Shown here piece after piece: positions 24,168 to 32,148 of a stretch of DNA of 32,148 nt. The stretch's first letter is position 1. The number at the start of each line of letters is the position of its first letter. The notes under the pieces were generated by a model. That model worked only from the letters and a program-made list of their open reading frames with translations. It was not told the DNA's origin and made no database searches. Source of the stretch: Loki-b32 sp048941605. GTDB taxonomy: Archaea; Asgardarchaeota; Lokiarchaeia; Sigyniarchaeales; SOKP01. Location of the stretch: positions 1-32,148 of the forward strand of contig JBHLNL010000020.1 in NCBI GenBank assembly GCA_048941605.1, given 5' to 3'. A program made the position numbers and the translations under genes.

Positions 24168-24815
24168 TTATGTTCTCATCTCCTTAGGTATTTGATATTT
24201 TCGAATAAATTTTACTAAGGACAAAATCCCCTGGATAATTATTATGCTGCTTGTAATACTGAATGCTACAAGGGCATCAAAAGGTTCTTGGATAACAATA
24301 GACAATAAATCTGATAAAAAGAAACTTAAACCAACTAAAATAGCGATAAAATATAATCTAGTATACTGCAAAAAATATGCTGCAAAACATAATGGAACTG
24401 TTATAAACAATAATCCTATAATCAATCCCTCAATATAGACTGGAAAAATTAATCTCAAATCCGGGTTTACTAAACGGATTATAAAAAGAATTAAGAGAAT
24501 AATTGAATTAATTGATAATACTATAACTGTTTTCAATTTCCGAGTCTTTTGTCGAAATCCAAATTTTACTGTCCCTAACCGAGGTTGGGTAATAAATTTT
24601 TTACCGATTAAAAATAAAATTAACCCAATTATCATAAGAATTATTGGTAATAAACTTCCAAAAGGTTCAGGTAATAGATCACCAAGAGTCATTCCTAAAC
24701 CAATACTTAAAACCAATATACCAAAGTATATATCTAAGAGTCCATCTTCAAGAGTGGATCTCCATGTTTTCTTCTCAATTTCTTTTAAATCAATATTATT
24801 TGCTATCTTTTTCAC
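24168..24815 (-). CDS. Membrane protein of tandem triplicated family, copy 1
   Basis: 215 residues, six predicted membrane segments: EIEKKTWRSTLEDGLLDIYFG, KFITQPRLGTVKFG after TM2, YTRLYFIAILVG near residue 155. It ends FIRKYQIPKEMRT. The first frame start is GTG at 24815, directly abutting GAGG. A start three codons on, ATA at 24806, gives a better Shine-Dalgarno spacing and an N-terminus M-A-N-N-IDLK. That matches the start-to-IDLK distance of MTEN-IDLK and MSKK-IDLK in its paralogs. It lies 158 bases below the ABC permease. Confidence 0.8.
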   Translation of the reverse strand: MKKIANNIDLKEIEKKTWRSTLEDGLLDIYFGILVLSIGLGMTLGDLLPEPFGSLLPIILMIIGLILFLIGKKFITQPRLGTVKFGFRQKTRKLKTVIVLSINSIILLILFIIRLVNPDLRLIFPVYIEGLIIGLLFITVPLCFAAYFLQYTRLYFIAILVGLSFFLSDLLSIVIQEPFDALVAFSITSSIIIIQGILSLVKFIRKYQIPKEMRT

Positions 24816-24973
24816 CTCGATTTTAAATCTTAATAGACACTACTAAAGTAATTAATTCATAAGAACTCACTATTAACCTTGTTCATTTATTTCTCCTCCT
24901 TTGATTTATTTTTTTTTATTTCTTAATTGATAACTTAAAAAAAAAGAAGTTTAAAGAAATTCTTGGTTAATAT

Positions 24974-26653
24974 TTACTCCAGTTTATTCAATTTTTTCAT
25001 ACCAAAATATAATAGTGGTAAGCTAACTCCGATATTGTAAAGAAATATGGGGCCTTGTATAATTAATCTCATAAATTCAACACTCTCTGGTCTAATGAAA
25101 ATTAATAATCCGATTGGCATAAACATTAATGGTTGCAAAAGTAACATAGAAATCATCATATTTCCTTTCATGCTTGAATCTTTCTCCCCGAATGCAGGAG
25201 AAAGGCATTGAAGCCCCATAGCTTGACACATTGATATCTGTGCAAATAATAGAAATTCAATAAAGAAAATCACGATATTAAGAAGATCGATATTCGAGAA
25301 TATTGTCAGCATTATGGTAATGAAAATCGCTAAGAAAATATTGAAGATTAACATCATTAGCAGATAAGAATATACAATTGCTTTTGTTCCCCTTGGAGAG
25401 CGCTTATATACCCAAATTAGATCCTTGGAATCAACAAATGCTAGATGTCCTATAATTATACTTCCAATTCCCCCTCCTATAGCAATTAATATGGTAGAGC
25501 TGAAGATGATCATAAAAGCATCATCAATCATGCTGGAAATAAACCAACTCATAAATCCTAAAAACCCTACTACATAAGCAACCCTTACAATATTTACTTT
25601 TTTCCTAAAAAATCTCTTTAACTGCATAACAATTAAACCACCCCATTTACGACCAGAAATTCTTCTTACTACCACATAAAAGGGATTCTCATGTTCGATG
25701 ATTGTAATATTGCTCTTCTCGATACCTCCTTCTAAATTATAGAACGATTCAGCTTTTTTATAGGAAGAATACAGTGTAATAATTGGGATACCAACGGCTA
25801 ATAGAATACTAATCCATATATTTAAAATGAATGCACTGAGTAATAAGGGATCTATAAAATACAAGATAATAGTTGAAAACCATAGAGAAGGATAAAAGAC
25901 TAACCAGTTTTTTAATTCAGGATGTTCCAGCATATAGTTAAGGAGAAAAATAGTAGCATACATAATAACAACTAATAAAATTGTAAAAACCCATATCAAA
26001 GCTTTTCCTAAATCCCTTGCTTTTTCATTTTTAGAAATTTTATGTTCAATCCAACTTGAGATAATTGAGCCTAATAGATTAGCAAAATATACATAACCAA
26101 AAACGGTTCCATATATTATAATATATTGGATAGCAGTTAAATCGACGATAGGGTTTATCATCCCTACGATTATTGGAGCAAGGATTAAGACTGCTATTGA
26201 ATATATCGGAGATTTGCCTAGAAATTCTCCTAAGAAAATATCATTTGCCTTAACTGGTGTTGCCAGCAATGTTTCTTTGGATGCGACTTCATTTTCCTTA
26301 TATACATTGTTCAAAGGGTATATTACAAGTACTAAGAACAACATCATCATTAGAGATTCTATAATTAATGCAACCATAGGTTTGAATACATCAGAAAATT
26401 GATCTGCTAAAGTTGGCATAAACAAATCAAATAGAATGGGAGCAATTACCAATGCCCAAATGAATAGAAAAAAATATAAACTAATAAACAATAACTTCCT
26501 ATGATTCCTGAAATTACTTGTTCTAGTTCTTATCTCATTCTTTGCTATTATTTTCCAAAGACTTCTTTTTTCTTGTACTAGAGGAAAGGATTTCTTTCTC
26601 TTAATATCATCCTCAGGTGATTCAAATATTTCTTTAGTTGTTATAGTGGTCAT
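24974..26653 (-). CDS. ABC-2 type transporter permease
   Basis: The 559-residue protein has a cytosolic head of about 45 residues (SPEDDIKRKKSFPLVQEK), then roughly 12 hydrophobic segments in two groups, near 48-190 with repeats to 300, and 355-550. NPFYVVVRRISGRKWGGLIVMQLKRFFRKKVNIVR joins the two groups. The layout fits ABC-2 permeases or fused paralogs of the ABC-2 type. It begins 18 bases after the ATPase gene, with GAGGT before its ATG. With that ATPase it should form an exporter or a membrane-protein remodelling complex; its substrate is not evident. Confidence 0.82.
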   Translation of the reverse strand: MTTITTKEIFESPEDDIKRKKSFPLVQEKRSLWKIIAKNEIRTRTSNFRNHRKLLFISLYFFLFIWALVIAPILFDLFMPTLADQFSDVFKPMVALIIESLMMMLFLVLVIYPLNNVYKENEVASKETLLATPVKANDIFLGEFLGKSPIYSIAVLILAPIIVGMINPIVDLTAIQYIIIYGTVFGYVYFANLLGSIISSWIEHKISKNEKARDLGKALIWVFTILLVVIMYATIFLLNYMLEHPELKNWLVFYPSLWFSTIILYFIDPLLLSAFILNIWISILLAVGIPIITLYSSYKKAESFYNLEGGIEKSNITIIEHENPFYVVVRRISGRKWGGLIVMQLKRFFRKKVNIVRVAYVVGFLGFMSWFISSMIDDAFMIIFSSTILIAIGGGIGSIIIGHLAFVDSKDLIWVYKRSPRGTKAIVYSYLLMMLIFNIFLAIFITIMLTIFSNIDLLNIVIFFIEFLLFAQISMCQAMGLQCLSPAFGEKDSSMKGNMMISMLLLQPLMFMPIGLLIFIRPESVEFMRLIIQGPIFLYNIGVSLPLLYFGMKKLNKLE

Positions 26654-26670
26654 TTAAATTCTACCTCGAT

Positions 26671-27495
26671 TTATATCTTTTTTCTTTGTTTCCTTTTTTT
26701 CTTACCAACTTCATTATTATTAGGATGGTCCTCTCTCCATCCAAGTAAGTCCTCAATATGGGAAGCTCCAGTGATTTTCAAATATGCTTCCTCTAAACTT
26801 TTAGCACCAACAGATTCAATTATTTCTTTTGGAGTACCCTCAATTTTTAGCTGACCATCAACTATGATACCAATGATATCACATAGTTCTTCAGCTGTAT
26901 CAAGAAGATGGGTACAAATAAAAATTGTTTTATCTGCTTTCTTAGCGAGTTGAGATATCAAATCCTTTACCATCCTTGCTGCAGCAGGATCTAGATTCGA
27001 GGTGGGTTCATCCAAAAATAAAATTTCAGGATCTTGAATCAATGCCGCACATAAACAGACTTTTTGCTTCATTCCTCTTGAATAACTCTCTAAAAGATCA
27101 TTTTCTCGACCATCCAAATTAAATAACTCAATCAATTCATTGATTCTTGCGAAAATAACATCTTTTTGCAAATAGTATAATTCTCCAATAAATTCTAAAA
27201 ATTCTTTCGCTGTAAGCTTGGAATATAATCCAGGAGATTCTGGTAAAAAGCCACATATCATTTTAACTTTCTGGCTTTCATTTACGATATCATATCCTCC
27301 GACAGAAGCATTTCCTGAAGTTTTTGATATAATAGCATTAAGCATCCTTACAGTGGTTGTTTTTCCAGCACCATTTGGCCCTAATAAACCATATGTTTTA
27401 CCATAAGGAATATTTAATTTTAACTTATTAACAGCAAGAATATTGCCAAAACTTTTAGTAAGATCTTCAGTTACAATTGCGTGTGCTTTGCTCAA
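26671..27495 (-). CDS. ABC transporter ATP-binding protein
   Basis: The 274-residue ATPase has Walker A GPNGAGKTT (39-47), signature SYSRGMKQK, Walker B ILFLDEPTSNLDP with catalytic Glu, and H-loop His in ICTHLL. The signature begins S-Y-S-R-G rather than LSGG, common in CcmA-like export ATPases. A basic tail of about 20 residues (EVGKKKRKQRKKI) follows the core. The start is TTG at 27495, nine bases after GGAGG. It pairs with the following permease. Confidence 0.93.
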   Translation of the reverse strand: MSKAHAIVTEDLTKSFGNILAVNKLKLNIPYGKTYGLLGPNGAGKTTTVRMLNAIISKTSGNASVGGYDIVNESQKVKMICGFLPESPGLYSKLTAKEFLEFIGELYYLQKDVIFARINELIELFNLDGRENDLLESYSRGMKQKVCLCAALIQDPEILFLDEPTSNLDPAAARMVKDLISQLAKKADKTIFICTHLLDTAEELCDIIGIIVDGQLKIEGTPKEIIESVGAKSLEEAYLKITGASHIEDLLGWREDHPNNNEVGKKKRKQRKKI

Positions 27496-27539
27496 ATTTT
27501 TTTACCTCCATTTTTTTTTTTTTAGTTTTAATTTTAAAT

Positions 27540-28661
27540 TTAAATTAAGTGATTTTTTGATTCATAGTTAGTTCTAGTCCCTAACCAAATAAGTAGAACT
27601 AGAACTGAACCAAAACATATTAATAAAATAATAAAATACAATAAAACACTGTAAACGGCAATCTCTAAGTAAACAACCATAGTTTGAATCAATAAGGGAA
27701 AAAAAATACTAACTGTACCGATAACTAGAAAACCAATAGAACCAATTAATATGGGATTAGTTTGTTTTTCTCTTATAAGGATAACCCATTCTGCTTCTGG
27801 TTTTCTAAAGAATTGCCATAATCCAAAAATTAATATTCCAATTCCAGAAATGAAAATAGTCCAGTAAGCTATATTATATATAAGAGTTAATGTATTATTG
27901 GCAACCAGTATTACTAAAGGTCCTGAAAATGAAATGAAATTTATGATTCCATGAATTAATATTGGATATAATATATTTCGGGTAAGAACATAAATTAGCC
28001 CTAAAGACATCCCAATAATAAATACAGCTAATATATGCATTATAGTCCCTGTAGGATTAGCACTGATTAAATCATCTGGTAAATGTGCAAAAGCAAATAA
28101 AAGACTTGATAATAATATCGCGGGCGATGGACTCATTCCCCGTTTTTCTAACAACGGAATTAATAATCTACGATAGATTAATTCCTCATATACTGCTGCT
28201 CCAATCGTGAGTGGAAGATAATAAATTAAAATGTTTAAAGGATTAGCTAAATGTCCTGAATTTAATAGAATATTCGTATATCCACTTTGAGGTTTTAAAT
28301 TAAATAATTCAAAAATATAAAATAATCCAAAATTAATACTCGCGGTTAGAGTAATAGTGCTACATATAAGAAGAATTGTTCTCAATGAATTGAAGAGCGT
28401 CAGTTGACGATATTCAGAATTCTTAGCTTTAAAAAAAGGAATTAGTACAAAATAGACTATAAAAGCACCTATAAGTTGAGAAAGAAACACTATTAATAGG
28501 TTTGTTATAATATAATCAAAGAGTAAATGAATTTCTGTGACTATAATAATTGATGAGACTAAAACAGATAAAAAATTTAATAATAATCCTCCAACTCCAA
28601 CTACCATCGATGCTGTGAAGAAATTTAAAAATTTTCCATTTTTTTCTTTAATTAGAACCAT
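27540..28661 (-). CDS. CPBP family intramembrane glutamic endopeptidase
   Basis: It has about eight membrane segments. The CPBP motif set is present: AAVYEELIYRRLLIPLL (EExxxR, near residue 160), LLFAFAHLPDD, and NILYPILIHGIINF. It is a member of the CPBP (type II CAAX endopeptidase-like) family, whose members process prenylated or bacteriocin precursors or act in immunity. The start is ATG at 28661 (MVLIKEK), preceded by GAGGA with eight-base spacing. A longer frame from 28808 would add 49 residues over the small upstream gene and is unlikely. The start lies two bases after the stop of the upstream small membrane protein. It precedes an ABC transporter. Confidence 0.88.
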   Translation of the reverse strand: MVLIKEKNGKFLNFFTASMVVGVGGLLLNFLSVLVSSIIIVTEIHLLFDYIITNLLIVFLSQLIGAFIVYFVLIPFFKAKNSEYRQLTLFNSLRTILLICSTITLTASINFGLFYIFELFNLKPQSGYTNILLNSGHLANPLNILIYYLPLTIGAAVYEELIYRRLLIPLLEKRGMSPSPAILLSSLLFAFAHLPDDLISANPTGTIMHILAVFIIGMSLGLIYVLTRNILYPILIHGIINFISFSGPLVILVANNTLTLIYNIAYWTIFISGIGILIFGLWQFFRKPEAEWVILIREKQTNPILIGSIGFLVIGTVSIFFPLLIQTMVVYLEIAVYSVLLYFIILLICFGSVLVLLIWLGTRTNYESKNHLI

Positions 28662-28662
28662 T

Positions 28663-28881
28663 TTATGATTTCCTCGTGTATTTTCCTTTGAAATTTGCAT
28701 TATTATTTTGATTTTTATTTTCATAAGAGACAATGAATATGAGAAAAACAATAAATTGGAATGATTCGATATCCAGGTTATAACTAATCCACCCAAGTCT
28801 TTCTCCAATAACTATAAATAGCTCTAATAAGGTAAAGATTATACCAACTATACATATCTCGCATTGAACATTATTCTCCAA
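28663..28881 (-). CDS. Small two-TM membrane protein with Asn-rich tail (second)
   Basis: 72 residues from TTG at 28881, one base after the previous stop. Hydrophobic segments are near 8-24 and 40-52, and the tail reads YENKNQNNNANFKGK. No family recognised. The tight chaining with genes on both sides supports expression. Its similarity in size and layout to the gene above (two TMs, Asn-rich tail) suggests distant paralogy. The weak ribosome binding site is a caveat. Confidence 0.5.
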   Translation of the reverse strand: MENNVQCEICIVGIIFTLLELFIVIGERLGWISYNLDIESFQFIVFLIFIVSYENKNQNNNANFKGKYTRKS

Positions 28882-28882
28882 A

Positions 28883-29101
28883 TTAATTGCCCCGTAATTT
28901 ATTTTCTCTATTATTTCCTTGATTAATATTGTTTTTTTCGAGTCGATATCTAATTAGATAACTAATATTCATAACTAAAGAAATCCCTATGAACATTCCT
29001 TCGAGAAAACTGATCAAGGGCAGATCTGGTAGGAGCATACCTATTATAAGAGATACTGCTAATGAGCTTGATCCAATTATAAACATAGACTCTTTCTTCA
29101 T
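28883..29101 (-). CDS. Small two-TM membrane protein with Asn-rich tail (first)
   Basis: 72 residues: MKKESMFIIGSSS, membrane segments near 6-25 and 30-48, then a charged Asn-rich tail (RYRLEKNNINQGNNRENK). No family recognised. It is the first gene of the CPBP-ABC block. A TATA box lies 48-55 bases upstream of the ATG, and an AGGT-type site lies just before it. Confidence 0.58.
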   Translation of the reverse strand: MKKESMFIIGSSSLAVSLIIGMLLPDLPLISFLEGMFIGISLVMNISYLIRYRLEKNNINQGNNRENKLRGN

Positions 29102-29148
29102 ATTTAACCTAACCTAAATTGAACTAATTAATATAATTTAAATTTTCT

Positions 29149-29156
29149 TATTTATA
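29149..29156 (-). promoter_or_regulatory. TATA box for the CPBP-ABC operon
   Basis: TATAAATA on the minus strand, about 50 bases upstream of ATG 29101. It predicts a short 5' leader. A 6-bp inverted repeat at 29165-29180 lies just upstream of it. Confidence 0.5.
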
Positions 29157-29164
29157 GTCCTTAG

Positions 29165-29180
29165 AGACTTTCTTAAGTCT
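29165..29180. repeat. Inverted repeat AGACTT-4-AAGTCT upstream of the TATA box
   Basis: Perfect six-base arms with a four-base spacer. It lies nine bases upstream of the TATA box of the CPBP-ABC operon, a spot suited to an operator or an activator site. Chance occurrence in A+T-rich DNA is possible. Confidence 0.4.
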
Positions 29181-29212
29181 TAATAAAATTATATGAAAAA
29201 GAATATATAAAG

Positions 29213-29227
29213 CTTTGTAATGCAAAG
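29213..29227. repeat. Inverted repeat CTTTG-5-CAAAG
   Basis: Perfect five-base arms separated by five bases, within the 272-base gap between the CPBP-ABC operon and the O-methyltransferase gene. Its size fits a dimeric wHTH site. Nothing else was seen in this gap apart from the promoter. Confidence 0.35.
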
Positions 29228-29373
29228 TACTTTATGAATCTTAACTGCAAAAATGTATCTTTAAATGTTAATTATGTCAACACTTTAAATGATCTTGATG
29301 TATTAATGAATTTGATGAATTAAGGAAATATTTTGAAGAATTTTAAAAAGAAAATCCTATAAAGTGTGAGATA

Positions 29374-29964
29374 TTAAATTTTTCTACATACTAATTCTCC
29401 TTTAGCAATAGGTACGATCAGAGCATCGACTCGTTCGTCGGCTAAGGCTTTATCTAACATTGGTTTTAAAGTTTCATAATGATTAATTGCATTATCAGCA
29501 ACTAGAATTCCTCCTTTAATCATATTTGGAATGATGAGATCATAACAATCTTCATAAACTTCTTTTTCAGCATCTAAAAAGCAAAAAGATATATTTTTAT
29601 AGTTTTGAATATAATCTCGCGCATCACCGTCTATTAATTCGACGATATCGTTTAAATTACTTAATGAAAAAGTCTCTCGAGCTAGTTTTACTTTTTCTTC
29701 TAAGATTTCAAATGTAATTAAATTATTTCCATTGATTTTACATGCAAGAGCTATCCATAGAGCAGAATAGCCAGCACTTGTACCGATTTCTATAAACGTT
29801 CCTTTTGGAGCACTAGCAGCAAGTAATGATAGAAATTTTCCAGTTTCAGGAGGAATTTGCCGAAGTCTCATCATTCTAGGTGTTCCATCTGTTCTATCTT
29901 TTGTATCTAATTCTTCTAAATATTTCATTCGATTTTTTATAGACTCAGGTATATCATGAAACAT
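29374..29964 (-). CDS. Class I SAM-dependent O-methyltransferase (catechol OMT-like)
   Basis: 196 residues: RMMRLRQIPPETGKFLSLLAA, motif I FIEIGTSAGYSALWIALA (near 57-74), and ITFEILEEKVKLARETF. ELIDGDARDYI and FCFLDAEKEVYEDCYDLIIPNMIKGGILVADNAI follow. This order and the DAEKE..Y..Y metal-binding segment are typical of cation-dependent family 3 O-methyltransferases. The substrate is not evident. ATG at 29964 has no clear ribosome binding site. Confidence 0.88.
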   Translation of the reverse strand: MFHDIPESIKNRMKYLEELDTKDRTDGTPRMMRLRQIPPETGKFLSLLAASAPKGTFIEIGTSAGYSALWIALACKINGNNLITFEILEEKVKLARETFSLSNLNDIVELIDGDARDYIQNYKNISFCFLDAEKEVYEDCYDLIIPNMIKGGILVADNAINHYETLKPMLDKALADERVDALIVPIAKGELVCRKI

Positions 29965-30109
29965 TATACATCAAAAATTCTGTTTCTTTTAAATAAATAA
30001 TATCTAATTCCTAAAGAGATTAATTAAATCAATCTTTAATTAATACTTAATCTAATATTCTAATCATATTAAAAGAAGAGAAAAAATAAAAATACAATAA
30101 AATTCAATT

Positions 30110-31234
30110 TTAGATTTTTTTTATGGATAATGATTCTTTTAAATTCTCTGCTAAAGTACCTAATTTATGAGAAGTTGAAGAGATTTCTTCCATTGAAGCA
30201 GATTGTTGTTCTGCTGATGTGCTAATACCTTCCATATTACTAAAAGTTTCATTAATTTTACTGATTATTTGGTAAATTTTTTCATTTGTCTCTTTTACTG
30301 CTCTTTTTGAGCCCTCTGCTAATTTTCGAACTTCATCAGCAACAACAGCAAACCCCCTTCCATGTTCACCAGCTCTTCCAGCTTCTATACTGGCATTAAG
30401 TGCTAATAAATTTGTTTGATCAGATATAGATGTAATTATCTGTAAGACATTACCAATTTCACGAGTTGAATTCATGATTTCTTGAGACCTACTTGTCAAT
30501 TCTTGAGTAGATGCTGCTATTTCTTCTGATGCAGCATTCACTTCACTTGCACTTGCAGCCAATTCAGTAGCCATATTTGCTGTATTTATACTGGCAGATG
30601 AAGCAGATTCTATCACATTAGTAAGTGTTTCATTTGAATCTATGATTCGTTTCTCTACAATAGCAACTATCCCCATTATAAGGTAAGTTGTTACCATAAC
30701 AGCTCCAATGAAATCACTTAACTTTTGGGAATCATCTGATGGTGAGATCTCTGTAATCATAGCAACAATTATATTTAATAATCCATTTATCAAAGCTAAA
30801 AGAAAGAATGCATGTATTAATGATTTTTTCCTGAAAAAAAGTCGTATTAACATGCTTATACAGATAATCATTGCAAACATAAGCATGATGTAAAAAGAAA
30901 AAGATATAGGGACTACAGCAGCAGTAGACCCGTACTTTAAGAACTTTTTTGCTTTTGATTTTTCTTTAATAAATGTCTGATAATACTCTTTAACAACAGC
31001 ATATATCAATATAAAAGTTCCAACCATAAAAAATATCATTGCTAAGGGACTTACTGCCAGACCTTCACTAGTACCAATTTCTAGAGCAACAAAAAAATAC
31101 CCTATTGTATTAAATATTATTGCTATGTACCACGGAAGAAGTTCTTTTCTCTTTTTATAAGCTATTGTGAAAATTATAGCAGCAAATGACATTATAACAG
31201 CACAACCAACATACGGCACATTCATATTGCACAC
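30110..31234 (-). CDS. Methyl-accepting chemotaxis-like receptor without HAMP domain
   Basis: The N-terminal half has six to seven membrane segments with no sensing loop of note (about 6-26, 33-51, 60-82, 103-133, 138-160, 175-194). The cytosolic part starts after residue 196 and contains the hairpin tip SDQTNLLALNASIEAGRAGEHGRGFAVVADEVRKLAEGS (residues 271-309), the most conserved MCP segment. No HAMP domain lies between. The signalling arms are short. It may sense the membrane state or a ligand in the membrane. No Che genes are nearby. It starts at ATG 31234. Confidence 0.9.
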   Translation of the reverse strand: MCNMNVPYVGCAVIMSFAAIIFTIAYKKRKELLPWYIAIIFNTIGYFFVALEIGTSEGLAVSPLAMIFFMVGTFILIYAVVKEYYQTFIKEKSKAKKFLKYGSTAAVVPISFSFYIMLMFAMIICISMLIRLFFRKKSLIHAFFLLALINGLLNIIVAMITEISPSDDSQKLSDFIGAVMVTTYLIMGIVAIVEKRIIDSNETLTNVIESASSASINTANMATELAASASEVNAASEEIAASTQELTSRSQEIMNSTREIGNVLQIITSISDQTNLLALNASIEAGRAGEHGRGFAVVADEVRKLAEGSKRAVKETNEKIYQIISKINETFSNMEGISTSAEQQSASMEEISSTSHKLGTLAENLKESLSIKKI

Positions 31235-31366
31235 ATTTCCTTTAAAAATAGATCAAAATTTTATAAAAATATGATCAAAGAATATAATTAATAGATTTGT
31301 GATAAAATTTGTATTTAAGTTTTGATTTTTACATAATTTTATTTGTTTATGTACAAAAATAGGGGG

Positions 31367-31375
31367 AAAAAAAAA
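31367..31375 (-). terminator. T9 terminator after the short-chain dehydrogenase
   Basis: A run of nine T on the minus strand follows directly after the stop of the dehydrogenase gene, a typical archaeal terminator. Confidence 0.5.
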
Positions 31376-32148
31376 TTAAGCATTCAATTTTGTCATTTCT
31401 ACAGCAATTTTCCATACTTGTTCAGCATATTCCTCATTATAAGATTCTTCAGAAGATTCTTTCGGTTGTCTATTTACAAAATACTTTCCAGTTATATCTT
31501 CTACTTCTGGAGAAGAAGCTAAATATATTGATGTCTGAGCACCTTCTTCTGGACTTTTGAAAAACTTTTTTGCGAACCATTGGCTAAATTTAGACTGATC
31601 TCGACCCAAATTAGTATTAACAACACCAGGGTGAAGTGCGTTGGCAGTTACTCCGGTTCCTTCTAATTTTCTACTTAATTCATATGTAAATAACACTTCT
31701 GCCAATTTTGAGGCTCCATATACTGAAAATAATCTGTATTTCTTGTTTTCACTCTGAAGATCATCAAAATCAATTTTAGCTCTTTTGTGTGCTGCCGAAG
31801 TGACATTAATAATTCGACTTGGCGCACTCTTTTTTAAAATGTCCAGCAGTAAATTTGTAAGGAGAAATGGTGCTAGAAAATGTATAACAAAATTCATTTC
31901 AAATCCATCAACTGATACAGCTCGTTTTTTAAGCATAATTCCAGCATTATTTATTAATACATGTAGATTCTGATATTTTTCTTTAAATTTTGTGACAAGC
32001 TTTCGGATTTGCTCTAGGGAAGATAAATCGCAAACTAATAAATCAATATTATTATTTCCTGTTAGATTTATTATTTCTTCCTTAACCTTTTCTCCACTAT
32101 CTTTATTACGACAAACCATGACTATTGTAGCATTTAGTTTCGCTAAAC
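31376..32148 (-). CDS. Short-chain dehydrogenase/reductase (5' end outside window)
   Basis: The open frame runs to the window edge, reading AKLNATIVMVCRNK before the first ATG at 32119, so the gene is cut. The cofactor glycine motif would lie further upstream. Motifs seen: VLINNAGIM (NNAG), SRIINVTSAAH, YGASKLAEVLFTYEL (catalytic Tyr-x-x-x-Lys) and HPGVVNTNLGR. It resembles retinol dehydrogenase-like and WW-oxidoreductase-like SDRs, which reduce or oxidise steroids, retinoids or other alcohols. The C-terminus ends ...TKLNA. Confidence 0.9.
   Translation of the reverse strand, partial: LAKLNATIVMVCRNKDSGEKVKEEIINLTGNNNIDLLVCDLSSLEQIRKLVTKFKEKYQNLHVLINNAGIMLKKRAVSVDGFEMNFVIHFLAPFLLTNLLLDILKKSAPSRIINVTSAAHKRAKIDFDDLQSENKKYRLFSVYGASKLAEVLFTYELSRKLEGTGVTANALHPGVVNTNLGRDQSKFSQWFAKKFFKSPEEGAQTSIYLASSPEVEDITGKYFVNRQPKESSEESYNEEYAEQVWKIAVEMTKLNA

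Noticed and set aside
28662..28808. N-terminal 49-residue extension of the CPBP protease
   Set aside because: It overlaps the small membrane protein gene in another frame and has no ribosome binding site at 28808, while ATG 28661 is preceded by GAGGA.
29102..29373. Small gene or structured RNA in the 272-base gap before the CPBP operon
   Set aside because: Only very short frames and A+T-rich sequence with two palindromes; it is better explained as promoter and regulatory DNA.
1..32148. CRISPR arrays, tRNAs, insertion sequences and tandem long repeats
   Set aside because: No regularly spaced repeats, no cloverleaf-like T-loop with acceptor pairing, and no transposase motif were seen by eye; a tool run could still find a divergent case.

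Overview
The window is A+T-rich (about 70% by eye) DNA with short intergenic gaps, strong GGAGGT-type ribosome binding sites on some genes and TATA boxes about 25 bases before the start codon on others (leaderless type). That mix is archaeal. Two Ras/Rab-like small GTPases, a longin-roadblock fusion and a tandem SH3-like protein point to an Asgard archaeon (Promethearchaeota), most likely Lokiarchaeia-like; the exact lineage is inferred. No rRNA, tRNA, CRISPR array or insertion sequence was seen.

Layout. 1-3.5 kb: end of an esterase-like gene, a geranylgeranyl-reductase-type flavoprotein, and an HtpX-like M48 membrane protease. 3.5-7.2 kb: longin-roadblock protein, GNAT-thioredoxin-like fusion, nitroreductase, HTH-methyltransferase fusion, and a decayed ferredoxin gene. 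7.3-12.9 kb: Old-Yellow-Enzyme-type flavin/Fe-S oxidoreductase, zinc-type CDF transporter, small membrane protein, MFS transporter, acyl-CoA synthetase. 13.0-18.3 kb: a sulfur/metalloid block with DsrE-DsrF-DsrH, an M29 aminopeptidase, and an operon of an AbrB/HgcC-like protein, a methyltransferase and ArsM. A Cys-rich membrane protein diverges from that operon, and its promoter region carries four tandem 9-bp repeats. 18.3-20.0 kb: hotdog thioesterase, second nitroreductase, tandem SH3-like protein. 20.0-22.3 kb: two paralogous small GTPases flanking a polytopic membrane protein. 22.5-29.1 kb: a long co-directional membrane block with two tiny membrane proteins, a CPBP protease, an ABC-2 ATPase and permease, three tandem paralogous membrane proteins and a winged-helix regulator. 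29.4-32.1 kb: O-methyltransferase, a HAMP-less chemoreceptor-like protein, and a short-chain dehydrogenase cut by the window end.

The most notable systems are: (1) the GTPase / membrane protein / GTPase sandwich, where each paralog departs from the Ras consensus at a different catalytic position, next to an SH3-like protein; (2) the HgcC-like/ArsM operon with its repeat array and divergent Cys-rich membrane protein, next to DsrEFH; (3) the roughly 6.5-kb ABC/CPBP/triplicated-membrane-protein/wHTH block. Several genes appear to start at non-AUG codons, possibly including AUA and CUG.
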